This document shows, one piece after another, positions 1 to 6,659 of a stretch of 10,186 nt of DNA. Origin of the DNA: Actinomycetota bacterium (GTDB lineage: Bacteria > Actinomycetota > Actinomycetes > Nanopelagicales > Nanopelagicaceae). Location: the NCBI GenBank assembly GCA_947463335.1, contig CANHRF010000026.1, positions 1 to 10,186 on the forward strand. The letters run 5' to 3'. The position numbers and the translations under genes are program-made. The notes beneath the pieces were generated by a model. That model was not told the origin of the DNA. It saw nothing but the letters and a program-made list of their open reading frames with translations, and ran no database searches. Positions within the stretch are counted from its first letter, which is position 1; each line of letters starts with the position of its first letter.

Positions 1-10
1 AAGCCATCTT

Positions 11-50
11 CTGGCATTGACTTATGGCACGCTGTTGAGTTCTCAAGGTA
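11..50 (-). promoter_or_regulatory. Conserved actinobacterial pre-rRNA leader motif (processing/antitermination region)
   Basis: The minus strand reads TACCTTGAGAACTCAACAGC and continues GTGCCATAAGTCAATGCCAG. This closely matches the segment found upstream of 16S (and 23S) rRNA in Streptomyces, Bifidobacterium and mycobacteria, which forms part of the RNase III processing stem and lies in the antitermination leader. The match is recalled from known leaders, not computed. The partner strand of the stem would lie beyond the 16S gene, outside the window. Confidence 0.8.
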
Positions 51-101
51 CGGATGCGCACTGCGTTTCGGCTTATGACCGATTTTCAGGGCAGACCGCC
101 A

Positions 102-131
102 AATCTAGTCCATTTACGCGGGCACGGTCAA
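102..131 (-). promoter_or_regulatory. rRNA promoter P2
   Basis: On the minus strand the -35 hexamer TTGACC (126-131) is followed after 18 bp by the -10 hexamer TAGATT (102-107), which fits the TANNNT form of actinobacterial housekeeping promoters. The start site is expected near position 95. Its -35 hexamer and spacer length are the same as in the upstream promoter P1, which supports a real tandem pair. Confidence 0.6.
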
Positions 132-204
132 ACCGGCCTCTGAACTAGCTAGATCTGGAAGATGCTGTACGGCCTAAATCGTCCGTTCCACAGCAAGGAG
201 CGTA

Positions 205-234
205 ACTATAGGCGCCTTGGGGTGAGGGGGTCAA
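205..234 (-). promoter_or_regulatory. rRNA promoter P1
   Basis: On the minus strand the -35 hexamer TTGACC (229-234) is followed after 18 bp by the -10 hexamer TATAGT (205-210). Both are good matches to the sigma-70/HrdB-type consensus. The start site is expected around 197-198. It is the better of the two rRNA promoters by hexamer match. The DNA just upstream of the -35 (about 238-258) is GC-rich, so I see no classical AT-rich UP element. Confidence 0.7.
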
Positions 235-338
235 ATCGGCTGATCCGCTGGGCCAGTGGGATTGGTCATACTACGAAAAGTCCGAAAATTGCCGTTTTTA
301 TACGTAAAAATCGCGAAAAACGCTAGCGGAGATGGCTT
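235..338. other. Spacer between tyrS stop and the rRNA promoters
   Basis: No gene is visible here. The part next to tyrS (about 281-325) is AT-rich. On the minus strand a very short hairpin (GCG/CGC stem with a five-T loop, 313-323) is followed by a T-rich stretch (304-311). This is the only candidate terminator for the tyrS transcript and it is weak. An AT-only inverted repeat lies at about 297-312. No convincing strong intrinsic terminator separates tyrS from the rRNA promoters. Confidence 0.5.
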
Positions 339-1631
339 TTAGATCAATTCAACGGCAGCTAAATCGCGCTTGCCTTTTCGTAAAAGTGCATATTTACCGC
401 ATAAAAAGTCACTTTTTTGGGGTGCGAAATCCTCTGCCGCAATCTTCTCGTTATTCAAATACGCGCCACCTTCTTTAACGATTCGTCGCGCCGCTGATTT
501 AGATTCGACTACGCCGGTGGCGGCAAGCAGATCGACCCATGTCGGCATCGCTTCCCCACTCTTAACTGTAGTTCGTGGCAGTTCAGCCAGCGCAGATGCA
601 AGAGTTGCTTCATCTAACTCTGTTAAATCGCCTTGACCAAAGAGTGCGCGCGCTGCGATTTCGACACGGTTACAAATATCTTCGGAATGAACCAGGCTCG
701 TTAACTCACGAGCAAGTGCGCGATGGGCTTCACGTGCGCCCGGGTTCTCATTATGAACTTTCTCAAGTTCTTCGATCTCGCTCTTTGACTTGAAAGAGAA
801 AACTTTAAGGAAGTTTATTACATCTTTATCATCTGTGTTTAACCAATACTGGAAGAAAGCGTACGGAGATGTCATCTCTGGGTCTAACCAAATCGCTCCC
901 CCAGCAGTTTTTCCGAACTTACTTCCATCAGCCTTTGCAAGTAACGGGATTGTAAGTGCGTGGCCACTTCCACTTTCAACTCTACGAATCAAATCGAGAC
1001 CACCAACTATATTTCCCCATTGATCAGATCCGCCGAGTTGCAGGGTGCAGTTGTAACGTCGGTAAAGTTCCAAGAAATCAAATGATTGCAGTACCTGATA
1101 AGAAAATTCGGTGTAAGAAATTCCACCTGATTCAAGACGCGAGGAAACAGAATCCTTCGCTAACATTTGATTGACGCTAAAGTGCTTTCCGATATCGCGC
1201 ATAAATTCAATCGCTGAAAGTGGCGCAGTCCAATCTAAGTTATTTGCAACAATCGCTGCATTCGACGGCGCGTTAAAATCTAGATACTTCGAAACTTGTT
1301 GGCGAATCCGCTCGACCCAACTCGCCACAGTGTCTGTGGTATTTAAAGAACGCTCTTCACTCTTGCCGCTGGGATCACCGATCAAACCAGTCGCTCCCCC
1401 AACCAGGGCGATCGGGATATGTCCTGCTAATTGGAAGCGACGCAACGCCAGAAGAACGACGAGATTGCCTACGTGGAGGCTTGGGGCAGTTGGGTCGAAG
1501 CCGATGTAGAGAGTTGTGGGCTTAGCAAGAGCTGCAACCAGCGCTGCCTCATCAGTTGATTGCGAGAATAGACCGCGCCATTTGAGGTCATCAATTAGCT
1601 CTTTAGATTGTGGAGACATCGTTGGAGTCAC
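339..1631 (-). CDS. tyrS: Tyrosyl-tRNA synthetase
   Basis: This cytoplasmic class I synthetase charges tRNA-Tyr with tyrosine, using ATP. At 430 aa it has the usual bacterial length. The HIGH-type motif is HVGN (residues 53-56) and the KMSKS-type loop is KFGKT (238-242). Between them are the tyrosine-pocket segments YTEFSYQVLQSFD (173-185) and GGSDQWGN (200-207). The C-terminal 70 residues form an S4 RNA-binding domain (SKSAARRIVKEGG, 378-390). The GTG start at 1631 overlaps the argH stop in a GTGA, indicating translational coupling. An in-frame ATG at 1619 would give 426 aa and is equally plausible from the protein. Neither start has a clear Shine-Dalgarno. It is the last gene of the arg run, and I see no obvious promoter of its own in the end of argH. 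Confidence 0.96.
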   Translation of the reverse strand: MTPTMSPQSKELIDDLKWRGLFSQSTDEAALVAALAKPTTLYIGFDPTAPSLHVGNLVVLLALRRFQLAGHIPIALVGGATGLIGDPSGKSEERSLNTTDTVASWVERIRQQVSKYLDFNAPSNAAIVANNLDWTAPLSAIEFMRDIGKHFSVNQMLAKDSVSSRLESGGISYTEFSYQVLQSFDFLELYRRYNCTLQLGGSDQWGNIVGGLDLIRRVESGSGHALTIPLLAKADGSKFGKTAGGAIWLDPEMTSPYAFFQYWLNTDDKDVINFLKVFSFKSKSEIEELEKVHNENPGAREAHRALARELTSLVHSEDICNRVEIAARALFGQGDLTELDEATLASALAELPRTTVKSGEAMPTWVDLLAATGVVESKSAARRIVKEGGAYLNNEKIAAEDFAPQKSDFLCGKYALLRKGKRDLAAVELI

Positions 1632-3055
1632 TGTCCCATCATCTCGGAAAAGGCGCTGATCTGGTTGGATATTTTCGCCTTCGCCGCGCTATTTCCACCT
1701 TTAACATCAGTGAGTTGTTGCTTCAGAGCTGCTGGGCCAGTTGCTCCAACTGTGGTGCGTGAAGCGATCGCGCCATTTACGGTTAGCGATTGCTTAATAT
1801 CAGCAGTCAGCGATGGGTGAACTCCTTGCAAGTCCGTTTCGCTAAGTTCGTGAAGTTGTAGCCCTTTTGCTTCGCAAATAGCGACACATTTACCTGCGGC
1901 TTCATGTGCTTGCGCAAAGGGAACGCCCTTTCGAACTAAGAAATCGGCAACTTCTGTCGCTAATGAGAATCCTTCGGGCGCAGCCTTCAACATTTTCTCG
2001 CGATCAAATTCAGTGGTCGCAATCATTCCAGTGACTGCCGGCAGAACTAATCGCAGGGTGTCTATCGAGTCAAAGAGCGGCTCTTTATCTTCTTGTAAAT
2101 CACGGTTGTAAGCGAAAGGTAGACCCTTGAGCATTGCAAGGACGCCAGTTAAATTGCCAATCAATCTTCCGGCCTTGCCGCGCGCAAGTTCTGCCATATC
2201 TGGATTTTTCTTCTGCGGCATTATCGAAGAACCTGTTGAGTAAGCATCTGCAACTTTCGCCCAACCAAATTCAGTGGTTGCCCAAATGCACCATTCTTCG
2301 CCGATTCGTGACAGGTGAACACCGACCATTGAAATGATGAAGAGCGCTTCCGCAACGAAATCGCGATCTGCTACCCCATCGATGCTATTCGCAGATGAAC
2401 TTGTAAAGCCCAGATCTTTCGCCGTGACTTCAGGAGCTAAACCAAGTCCTGATCCGGCGAGAGCGCCCGACCCCAATGGGCTTACCGCTGTGCGAGTTAG
2501 CCAATCTTGAATCCGATCCAGGTCTCGAGCAAAGGCGTGTAGATGCTTTGCTAACTCGTGGCCAAAGAGAACAGGTTGAGCATGTTGCATATGAGTAAAA
2601 CCAGGTGCTGGTGCATCACTGTATTCATTGGCCTTTGCGATCAAAGCATCCTGCAATTTAGTGATCTGATCCGCAATATCGAGCATATGATCAATCGCAA
2701 AGAGCTTGAGATCTGTCGCAACCTGGTCGTTACGAGAACGACCAGCCCGTAAAGATCCACCGACTTCTCCGATCTTCTCGGTAAGTCCGCGCTCTAACGC
2801 GCTGTGCACATCTTCATCTGATTTGAGTGGGAGAAATTTACCTGCAGCAACTTCTGCAATTAACTCCCTTAAAGCCTTTTCGATCTTCTTAGCAATGTCA
2901 TCGGTCAGTAAGCCAGAACTCTTTAGCACGCGCAGATGTGCGAGTGAGGAACGTAGATCGTATGGAGCAAGGCGCCAATCAAAGTCAACGCTACGAGAAA
3001 GAGCGAAGACGGCATCAGCAGGTGCATCTGAAAAACGTCCACCCCAGAGAGCCAT
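1628..3055 (-). CDS. argH: Argininosuccinate lyase
   Basis: This enzyme catalyses the last step of arginine synthesis, cleaving argininosuccinate into arginine and fumarate. It belongs to the fumarase/aspartase superfamily and is expected to be a homotetramer. The 475-aa length is normal. Visible motifs are MALWGGRF at the N-terminus, AGRSRNDQ (104-111), THMQHAQP (154-161, with the likely catalytic His155) and the family signature GSSIMPQKKNPD (275-286, with the likely catalytic Ser277). The start ATG shares one base with the argR stop (TAATG), and GGAAGG about 10 nt upstream is a fair ribosome binding site. Its substrate comes from ArgG, whose gene usually sits just before argH in actinobacteria but is not here. 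Confidence 0.97.
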   Translation of the reverse strand: MALWGGRFSDAPADAVFALSRSVDFDWRLAPYDLRSSLAHLRVLKSSGLLTDDIAKKIEKALRELIAEVAAGKFLPLKSDEDVHSALERGLTEKIGEVGGSLRAGRSRNDQVATDLKLFAIDHMLDIADQITKLQDALIAKANEYSDAPAPGFTHMQHAQPVLFGHELAKHLHAFARDLDRIQDWLTRTAVSPLGSGALAGSGLGLAPEVTAKDLGFTSSSANSIDGVADRDFVAEALFIISMVGVHLSRIGEEWCIWATTEFGWAKVADAYSTGSSIMPQKKNPDMAELARGKAGRLIGNLTGVLAMLKGLPFAYNRDLQEDKEPLFDSIDTLRLVLPAVTGMIATTEFDREKMLKAAPEGFSLATEVADFLVRKGVPFAQAHEAAGKCVAICEAKGLQLHELSETDLQGVHPSLTADIKQSLTVNGAIASRTTVGATGPAALKQQLTDVKGGNSAAKAKISNQISAFSEMMGQ

Positions 3056-3564
3056 TATCTTTTCGCCTTCCGCTTGCCGCTAGAATTTCGAGAAACCTTA
3101 CTGAATGAGAGCAATTCTTTCGCTAATTCCGCTCCACCGTTGGACTTCTTAGATACAACTAAGACCGTGTCGTCGCCGGCGATTGTTCCAATGATGCTAG
3201 CTATCCCTGAATTATCCAGGGAGCTTGCTAAAAACTGTGCGCCACCCGGAGGCGTGCGAACAACGGCTAGATTTCCCGATGACTCGATTGAGAGAATGAG
3301 GTCAGAAGGTAGCGGCATTGATTTAGAGATCGCGCCATCTGATGTGGATCCGATCTGATAGATCAGCTCTCCAAATTCATTGCGCGCCCGAACTGCACCA
3401 ACTTCTTCCAAGTCGCGGCTGGCCGTGGCTTGAGTAACGGCAAAGCCCGCCTTCTTAAGTAGCTTCACTAAATCAGATTGTGAATGAACCACACCTGCCT
3501 TTATCAATGAGATCGCCTTCGAACGGCGAGCAGAAACTGATGATGAGTTTAAGACTTTAGCCAC
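3055..3564 (-). CDS. argR: Arginine repressor ArgR
   Basis: This arginine-responsive transcription factor should bind the paired ARG boxes upstream of argC when arginine is plentiful. The N-terminal winged-helix domain (about 10-75) carries the recognition-helix motif ATASRDLEEVGAVR, in which Ser49-Arg50 correspond to the DNA-contacting SR pair of the family. The C-terminal oligomerisation and arginine-binding domain (about 88-155) contains GTIAGDD (126-132), whose Asp131-Asp132 correspond to the arginine-contacting aspartates. A short basic tail follows (KRKAKR at the end). The 169-aa length is usual for actinobacteria. It starts with GTG, overlaps argD by 8 nt and has the best Shine-Dalgarno of the run. 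As it lies inside the operon it probably controls, negative autoregulation is expected. Confidence 0.95.
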   Translation of the reverse strand: MAKVLNSSSVSARRSKAISLIKAGVVHSQSDLVKLLKKAGFAVTQATASRDLEEVGAVRARNEFGELIYQIGSTSDGAISKSMPLPSDLILSIESSGNLAVVRTPPGGAQFLASSLDNSGIASIIGTIAGDDTVLVVSKKSNGGAELAKELLSFSKVSRNSSGKRKAKR

Positions 3565-4735
3565 GATCCACCTCCTGCATACATTGTGTGAAGATTGCTA
3601 TAAATCGATCGATTTGAACTTTGCTAACGATGAGCGCAGGTGCAATTCGAATAGTTTCATCGTTTGGCGCATTAACTAAAACTCCGCGAGAAGTTAACTT
3701 CTCGGAAAGACCTTTTGCATAAGGGCCATCAAGGCCGATACCCAAAAGCAATCCACGTCCGCGAACTTCGGTGACTCCCCTGACCGCGCCCAACTTAATC
3801 TTGAGACGTTTCTCAAAACTCTTCGCCGAAGCCATTAAGCGATTCTTTGTTATGAACTCAATCGCGGCTAGCCCAGCTGCAGCAGCAATGGGGTTGCCAC
3901 CAAATGTGGTGCCGTGCTCGCCCGGTGCGAATTGCGGAGAGTTGCTACCCAACGTGATCATTGCGCCGAGGGGTAAACCGCCGCCTAACCCCTTCGCCAA
4001 AGTGATTACATCTGGACGAATCTTTTCTTCTTCGTAGCCAAACCAAGTACCTGTGCGACCAATTCCAGTCTGCACGCAATCGAAAACTAGTAAGGCTCCA
4101 TGTTGACTGCAGATATCACGCAACTCTTTTAAGTAACCAAAGGGCGGAACAATTACACCCGCCTCACCCATAATTGGTTCAACGATTACCATTGCGGTTT
4201 TCTTGCTTACCGCTTTGCGCATTTGGGCGATATCACCAAAAGCTACGTGCTTTATATCTTTGAGCAGAGGTTTGAAAGGGTTCCGTTTACTTGGCTGTCC
4301 GGTTAGCGATAGCGCACCCATAGTTCGACCGTGGAATGAACCAACAGTTGCCACAATCTTGCTCCGCCCGGTCTTGCGGGAAAGCTTCAGCGCCGCTTCG
4401 TTTGCTTCCGCCCCAGAATTACAGAAGAAAACCCTGGCGGTGTTATCACCAGTTAGCTCTTGCAACTTTGCAGCTAGGGCGACTCCTGATGGGTGGCTAT
4501 AAAAATTGCTGACATGGCCCAGAGTCGCTACTTGTTTCGAAACGGCGTTAACCACAACTGGATGTGCGTGCCCCAATACATTTGTCGCGATGCCACCAAG
4601 GAAATCTAGATACTTTTTGCCAGAAGCATCTGTGACAACCAGTCCTTTTCCAGATTTCAGAGTTATCTTCGGCTCACCGTAATTGCCCTGCATTACATCG
4701 CTCCAGGCGACTGAACTCTTTGCTTTCTTGGTCAT
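3557..4735 (-). CDS. argD: Acetylornithine aminotransferase
   Basis: This PLP-dependent class III aminotransferase converts N-acetylglutamate semialdehyde and glutamate to N-acetylornithine and 2-oxoglutarate. Visible motifs are FCNSGAEANEAALKLSRK (104-121), FHGRTMGALS (134-143), the PLP-ring aspartate Asp219 in FDCVQTGIGRTG, the PLP lysine Lys248 in LAKGLGGGLPLGA (246-258) and HGTTFGGNP (274-282). The 392-aa length is standard. Cys220 is unusual, because most homologues have Glu in the DEVQTG version of this motif. The ATG overlaps the argB stop by 4 nt (ATGA). A GGAGG lies 18 nt upstream, too far to be ideal, so initiation is probably coupled. Some ArgD enzymes also act as succinyldiaminopimelate aminotransferase in lysine synthesis; the sequence cannot decide this. 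Confidence 0.96.
   Translation of the reverse strand: MTKKAKSSVAWSDVMQGNYGEPKITLKSGKGLVVTDASGKKYLDFLGGIATNVLGHAHPVVVNAVSKQVATLGHVSNFYSHPSGVALAAKLQELTGDNTARVFFCNSGAEANEAALKLSRKTGRSKIVATVGSFHGRTMGALSLTGQPSKRNPFKPLLKDIKHVAFGDIAQMRKAVSKKTAMVIVEPIMGEAGVIVPPFGYLKELRDICSQHGALLVFDCVQTGIGRTGTWFGYEEEKIRPDVITLAKGLGGGLPLGAMITLGSNSPQFAPGEHGTTFGGNPIAAAAGLAAIEFITKNRLMASAKSFEKRLKIKLGAVRGVTEVRGRGLLLGIGLDGPYAKGLSEKLTSRGVLVNAPNDETIRIAPALIVSKVQIDRFIAIFTQCMQEVDRG
3564..3576 (-). promoter_or_regulatory. Strong ribosome binding site of argR
   Basis: On the minus strand AGGAGG (3571-3576) lies 6 nt before the GTG start of argR, inside the last codons of argD. It fixes the start at GTG despite the overlap with argD. 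It also suggests that argR can be initiated on its own and not only by coupling, unlike most other junctions here. Confidence 0.8.
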
Positions 4736-5520
4736 GACTTAGTCACCAACGTTCCTCCACTATTGTTTAGCGCAGCAGCAAAGGCCAATGGATCGGTTCC
4801 ATCAATGATTCGCACCGCGCTAGCACCACCTTTAATTGCATCTAAGCAAGCTTGAACTTTTGGAGCCATACCTTCTGTGAAAGAAGATTTAATATCCGCT
4901 AATTCCGATGCAGTGATCTGGGTAATCAGCGACTCAAGATCAGGCCAAGCGCGGTAAATTCCGGCAACATCGGTCATAATTATCAAACACTCCGCATCTA
5001 AAGCACCGGCTATTGCAGCCGCTGCTAAATCTGCATTTACATTAAGGCCACCGGTGAATTTTTCATCAGTCGCTATCGGTGAAATCACTGGAAGCTGACC
5101 ACCCTTTAACGCGTTCTGAATCGCTTGTGGATTGACCGCAGTGATAACTCCCACCAAACCTAAATCTGCCTTCGTACCATCAACTAATTGGCGTAAAGGT
5201 TCGGCGATGAACGATTCTGTTTTGCGACCCGACAATGCAACGGCGCTCACACCTTCCTTCTGAAGTGATTTTGCGATCCCGGGACCCACTTCGTCTGCGA
5301 GGACGCGTTCTACAACTTCGAAAATCTCTGGAGTTGTAATCCGAAAACCGCCTAAGAACTCGGAGGTTATCTCTTCTATCTTTAGGGCAGCGTCGATCTG
5401 TGGCCCGCCACCATGGACGATCACAAGAGCGACACCGTTGCGCTGTGCGGATGCAATAGCTTTAGCGAATGCGCCATTTTCATCTCGCATCGCGTGGCCA
5501 CCGAATTTAACGACTATCAC
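4732..5520 (-). CDS. argB: N-acetylglutamate kinase, short form
   Basis: This amino acid kinase family enzyme phosphorylates N-acetylglutamate with ATP, the second step of ornithine synthesis. Visible residues are Lys5 with Gly7-Gly8 (VVKFGGHA), the glycine loop HGGGP (36-40), Arg60 in GGFRIT, NVNAD (160-164), TDVAGIY (183-189) and the ATP-site lysine Lys221 in GMAPK. At 262 aa it is close to the 258-aa arginine-insensitive E. coli enzyme and lacks the N-terminal helix of arginine-inhibited hexameric forms. The GTG start overlaps the argJ stop (GTGA). Upstream in this frame there are only 14 codons before a TGA and none is ATG, GTG or TTG, so no longer N-terminus can be encoded. Confidence 0.96.
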   Translation of the reverse strand: MIVVKFGGHAMRDENGAFAKAIASAQRNGVALVIVHGGGPQIDAALKIEEITSEFLGGFRITTPEIFEVVERVLADEVGPGIAKSLQKEGVSAVALSGRKTESFIAEPLRQLVDGTKADLGLVGVITAVNPQAIQNALKGGQLPVISPIATDEKFTGGLNVNADLAAAAIAGALDAECLIIMTDVAGIYRAWPDLESLITQITASELADIKSSFTEGMAPKVQACLDAIKGGASAVRIIDGTDPLAFAAALNNSGGTLVTKS

Positions 5521-6659
5521 GTTGCGTAGGCCGAATTCTCGTGAACATAATCGTGTGACAAATCATTTGTAAACACTGTCGCGTGCGCACTACCCAATTT
5601 GAGATCTATATCAATAGTCACAAGGCGATCTTTAAAACTAACTTGGCTACGATCTGCGAAAGGAGCGCTGGATTTTGCAACTTGCACACCATTGAGGGTG
5701 ACATCAATATCTAGCGGATTTAATTTAACTGGAGCAGTTCCAACTGCAGCAAGCACTCTCCCCCAATTCGGATCACCACCGAAGATCGCGCACTTCAATA
5801 AGTTATTACGGGCACAGGCGCGTGCCACTTTCACCGCATCGTCTTCACTTGCCGCGCCAGAAACCTTAATCGCAACCGTCTTGGTTGACCCTTCAGCATC
5901 AGCGATCAACTGCTGGGCTAGAGATCCGCATACTTGCATCAGAGTCGACTCAAGTTCTTCGATTGTTGGTTGGTACTCGCTCGCCCCAGATCCCATCAAT
6001 AAAACTGTGTCATTTGTCGATGTGCATCCATCTGAATCAATTCGGTTGTAAGTGCGGTCGCAGACTCGTTGAAAAATCTCTTGCGCTTCATCAGGCAATA
6101 TTGCATCGGTCATAATTACTGACAACATGGTGGCTAAAGCGGGAGCTAGCATTCCAGCGCCTTTGGCAACTCCAGAGACTTCAAAAGTTGGACTCTTTAC
6201 ATGCGCAACCTTGGCGACGCTATCGGTAGTCATTATCGCCTGAGCAACTTCTTGCAAAGAATCAACAGAAAGGTTCTTTGCTATCAGATCGATTCCATCA
6301 AGAATCTTAGGCATCGGAAGTAGCTCACCTATTAAGCCGGTCGAACAGACAACTACTTCGCTAGATGAAATCTTTAGAACATCAGCTACGTGCTCTGCTG
6401 TCTTGTGTGTATCTGCAAAACCTTGTGTTCCAGTACAGGCATTTGCGCCGCCCGAATTAAGAATCGCTGCTCGAACTATCTTTCCCTTGGTTACTTGCTT
6501 ACTCCAAATTACGGGCGCGGCGATTACTTGATTAGATGTGTAAACGGCAGCGGCGCCAAACTTTGGACCGCTATTTACGATCAGGGTTAGATCAAGGGCG
6601 CCTGAACTCTTTAAGCCAGCCGCGCAGGAACCAGCGGTAAAGCCATTTGGCAGATTCAT
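5517..6659 (-). CDS. argJ: Glutamate N-acetyltransferase / ornithine acetyltransferase ArgJ
   Basis: ArgJ moves the acetyl group from N-acetylornithine to glutamate, releasing ornithine and closing the acetyl cycle; some family members also use acetyl-CoA. The 380-aa precursor should cleave itself before Thr177 in LAPALATMLS (171-180), giving alpha and beta chains with Thr177 as nucleophile. Other family motifs are LNSGGANACTG (67-77), STGLIGE with the oxyanion pair Thr107-Gly108, GGDPNWGR (294-301) and the C-terminal HENSAYAT. I place the start at ATG 6659, which overlaps the argC stop in ATGA like the neighbouring junctions and begins MNLPNGF. The reading frame is open further, to 6707, but that adds 16 arginine-rich residues and a 52-nt overlap with argC. 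Confidence 0.95.
   Translation of the reverse strand: MNLPNGFTAGSCAAGLKSSGALDLTLIVNSGPKFGAAAVYTSNQVIAAPVIWSKQVTKGKIVRAAILNSGGANACTGTQGFADTHKTAEHVADVLKISSSEVVVCSTGLIGELLPMPKILDGIDLIAKNLSVDSLQEVAQAIMTTDSVAKVAHVKSPTFEVSGVAKGAGMLAPALATMLSVIMTDAILPDEAQEIFQRVCDRTYNRIDSDGCTSTNDTVLLMGSGASEYQPTIEELESTLMQVCGSLAQQLIADAEGSTKTVAIKVSGAASEDDAVKVARACARNNLLKCAIFGGDPNWGRVLAAVGTAPVKLNPLDIDVTLNGVQVAKSSAPFADRSQVSFKDRLVTIDIDLKLGSAHATVFTNDLSHDYVHENSAYAT

Larger units (their letters stand above)
1..197 (-). other. 5' leader of a ribosomal RNA precursor (16S gene off the left edge)
   Basis: Read on the minus strand, this stretch follows a strong promoter, has no credible ORF, and ends at the window edge with a motif typical of actinobacterial pre-rRNA leaders. 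It should be the transcribed spacer removed during 16S maturation. The mature 16S sequence itself is not visible, so the identity of the downstream gene is inferred. The same motif can also precede 23S rRNA in actinobacteria, but two promoters directly upstream favour the start of the operon. The right boundary given here is the approximate start site expected from promoter P1. Confidence 0.75.

Noticed and set aside
1..338. A 9-bp inverted repeat, AAGCCATCT at 1-9 and AGATGGCTT at 330-338, flanking the whole noncoding stretch
   Set aside because: A 9-bp match over a few hundred bases is readily expected by chance, and the arms do not bracket any element with mobile features.
5599..6051. A 150-codon plus-strand open frame opposite argJ
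   Set aside because: It lies wholly antisense to a well-supported argJ, resembles no protein family I recognise and is best explained as a shadow of argJ codon use. The other plus-strand frames in the window are shadows of the same kind.
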